DNA from: an endosymbiont of Galathealinum brachiosum
GTDB taxonomy: Bacteria > Pseudomonadota > Gammaproteobacteria > SZUA-229
DNA: 64,000 nt
Reading direction: 5' to 3'
Assembly: GCA_003349885.1 (NCBI GenBank)
Contig: QFXC01000002.1
Span: forward strand, 129,850-193,849
The notes below the pieces were generated by a model, which worked only from the letters and a program-made list of their open reading frames with translations, was not told the origin of the DNA and did no database searches. The translations under genes were made by a program, and so were the position numbers. Below, in pieces: positions 63,402 to 64,000 of the stretch. Position 1 is the stretch's first letter. Each line of letters begins with the position of its first letter.

Positions 63402-63911
63402 ATGAAAATTTTCCAAAGAAATAACACGGAGATTCAATTATTCAATGATAACTCACTATTTAAGAAAGTTGTATTTGCATCAGTTGGTGGATTTATTGCT
63501 ATAGCAATAATTTCATTTCTTGCAAACTACTCCGGCTACCCTTTAATTATGGGTTCATTTGGTGCTTCATGTGTTTTGTTATTCGGTTATCCGGAAAGCC
63601 CTTTTTCACAACCAAAAAACGTAATCGCTGGTCATTTATTATCCACTTTTATTGGCCTTAGCTTTTTACATTTTGTTGGCCCTCAATGGTGGAGCATGGC
63701 TTTAGCTTTATCAGTTGCATTAGGCTTTATGATTGCAACTGAAACCGTTCATCCTCCTGCAGGTTCAAATCCATTAATTGTATTTTTAGCAAATGCAGAC
63801 TGGTCTTTTTTAATTATGCCCAGTTTTATTGGCTCAATAGCACTACTTACCGTTGCTCTTGTTTTTATTAACATTTCATCTAAACGTAGCTATCCAAAAT
63901 CATGGTTTTAG
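63402..63911 (+). CDS. HPP-family integral membrane protein
   Basis: 169 residues with four to five hydrophobic segments. The family name motif is present in ATETVHPPAGSNPLIVFL (~115-132), and LIMGSFGASCVLLFGYPESPFSQPKNVI matches the conserved first half of HPP proteins. Some plant and cyanobacterial HPP proteins transport nitrite. No cystathionine beta-synthase domain follows. A nitroreductase gene begins 32 nt downstream and may be in the same operon. Confidence 0.87.
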   Translation: MKIFQRNNTEIQLFNDNSLFKKVVFASVGGFIAIAIISFLANYSGYPLIMGSFGASCVLLFGYPESPFSQPKNVIAGHLLSTFIGLSFLHFVGPQWWSMALALSVALGFMIATETVHPPAGSNPLIVFLANADWSFLIMPSFIGSIALLTVALVFINISSKRSYPKSWF

Positions 63912-63943
63912 TAAAACCTACACTTTAATAAACAGGAAACCTA

Positions 63944-64000
63944 ATGAAAATAGAAGAAGCTATAATTACGCGAAGATCAATTAAACACTTTGATCCGAAA
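63944..64000 (+). CDS. Nitroreductase family protein, N-terminal fragment (cut by window end)
   Basis: 19 codons, MKIEEAIITRRSIKHFDPK, which match the start of FMN-dependent nitroreductases (I-x-x-RRSI-K-x-F). AGGAAAC precedes the ATG by 4 nt. The gene continues beyond the window. Confidence 0.8.
   Translation, partial: MKIEEAIITRRSIKHFDPK

Noticed and set aside
1..64000. Search for phage defence, toxin-antitoxin, biosynthetic or integrative-element gene clusters
   Set aside because: Apart from the IS6 remnant and short repeats, the genes are ordinary chromosomal metabolism, respiration, signalling and transport; no integrase, restriction system or secretion cluster is seen.

Overview
The window looks like a chromosomal segment of a gammaproteobacterium with a low-to-moderate GC content (about 40% by eye, not computed). 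The best evidence is the block uvrY - uvrC - pgsA - tRNA-Gly - tRNA-Cys - tRNA-Leu, a gene order known from E. coli and relatives. plsB, a fadE-type acyl-CoA dehydrogenase, a fadB/fadJ-type two-domain enzyme and a ccoNOQP-ccoGHIS cluster fit this. No prophage, CRISPR array, integron or intact transposon is visible. The genus cannot be named from the sequence alone.

Layout. 1-2318 (minus): distal end of a multisubunit cation/proton antiporter operon (mnhE-F-G-B-C, C running off the edge). 2542-4220: an IS6-type transposase remnant and two near-identical 57-nt hairpin repeats that bracket an endonuclease/exonuclease/phosphatase-fold gene. 4264-8609 (minus): the tRNA trio, pgsA, uvrC and uvrY, with at least three kinds of short palindromic repeat between them. 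8898-11696: CYTH phosphatase, class V aminotransferase, YiiX/YebB-like hydrolase. 11781-17730: fatty acid beta-oxidation (fadE, thiolase, fadJ). 18040-26955: a signalling cluster with a PhnD-like binding protein coupled to a GGDEF-EAL protein, a lone receiver, and two hybrid histidine kinases, one coupled to a DUF2892 membrane protein. 27169-31093: secreted rhodanese, TDT/SLAC1 carrier, peroxiredoxin, an FNR-like regulator and a DUF3365 haem protein. 31327-35838: lipoprotein, then a porin / periplasmic binding protein / GGDEF-EAL operon. 35990-40639: plsB and recQ. 40972-50626: FHA protein, cbb3 cytochrome oxidase genes and their maturation genes. 50679-56303: cation transport (Kef-type antiporter, PsiE-like protein, P2A ATPase). 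56420-64000: discoidin-like secreted protein, PhoX-like protein, old yellow enzyme with a divergent LysR regulator, GST, a small periplasmic protein, an HPP-family membrane protein and the start of a nitroreductase.

How it fits together. The strongest theme is respiration at low oxygen. A cbb3 oxidase with its complete assembly set lies about 12 kb from an FNR-type regulator gene. FNR-box-like sites at the class II distance from plausible -10 elements precede ccoN, ccoG (degenerate), the DUF3365 haem protein and the TDT carrier (degenerate). A 39-codon membrane-peptide gene sits at the end of ccoNOQP and is a candidate CcoM-like subunit. The second theme is cyclic-di-GMP signalling: two unlinked operons each put a periplasmic solute-binding-type protein in translational overlap with a membrane GGDEF-EAL protein, which suggests ligand-gated c-di-GMP control.

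All family assignments come from reading motifs and protein character, without database searches. Start sites were moved from the longest reading frame where a ribosome binding site, stop/start overlap or repeat sequence argued for it.
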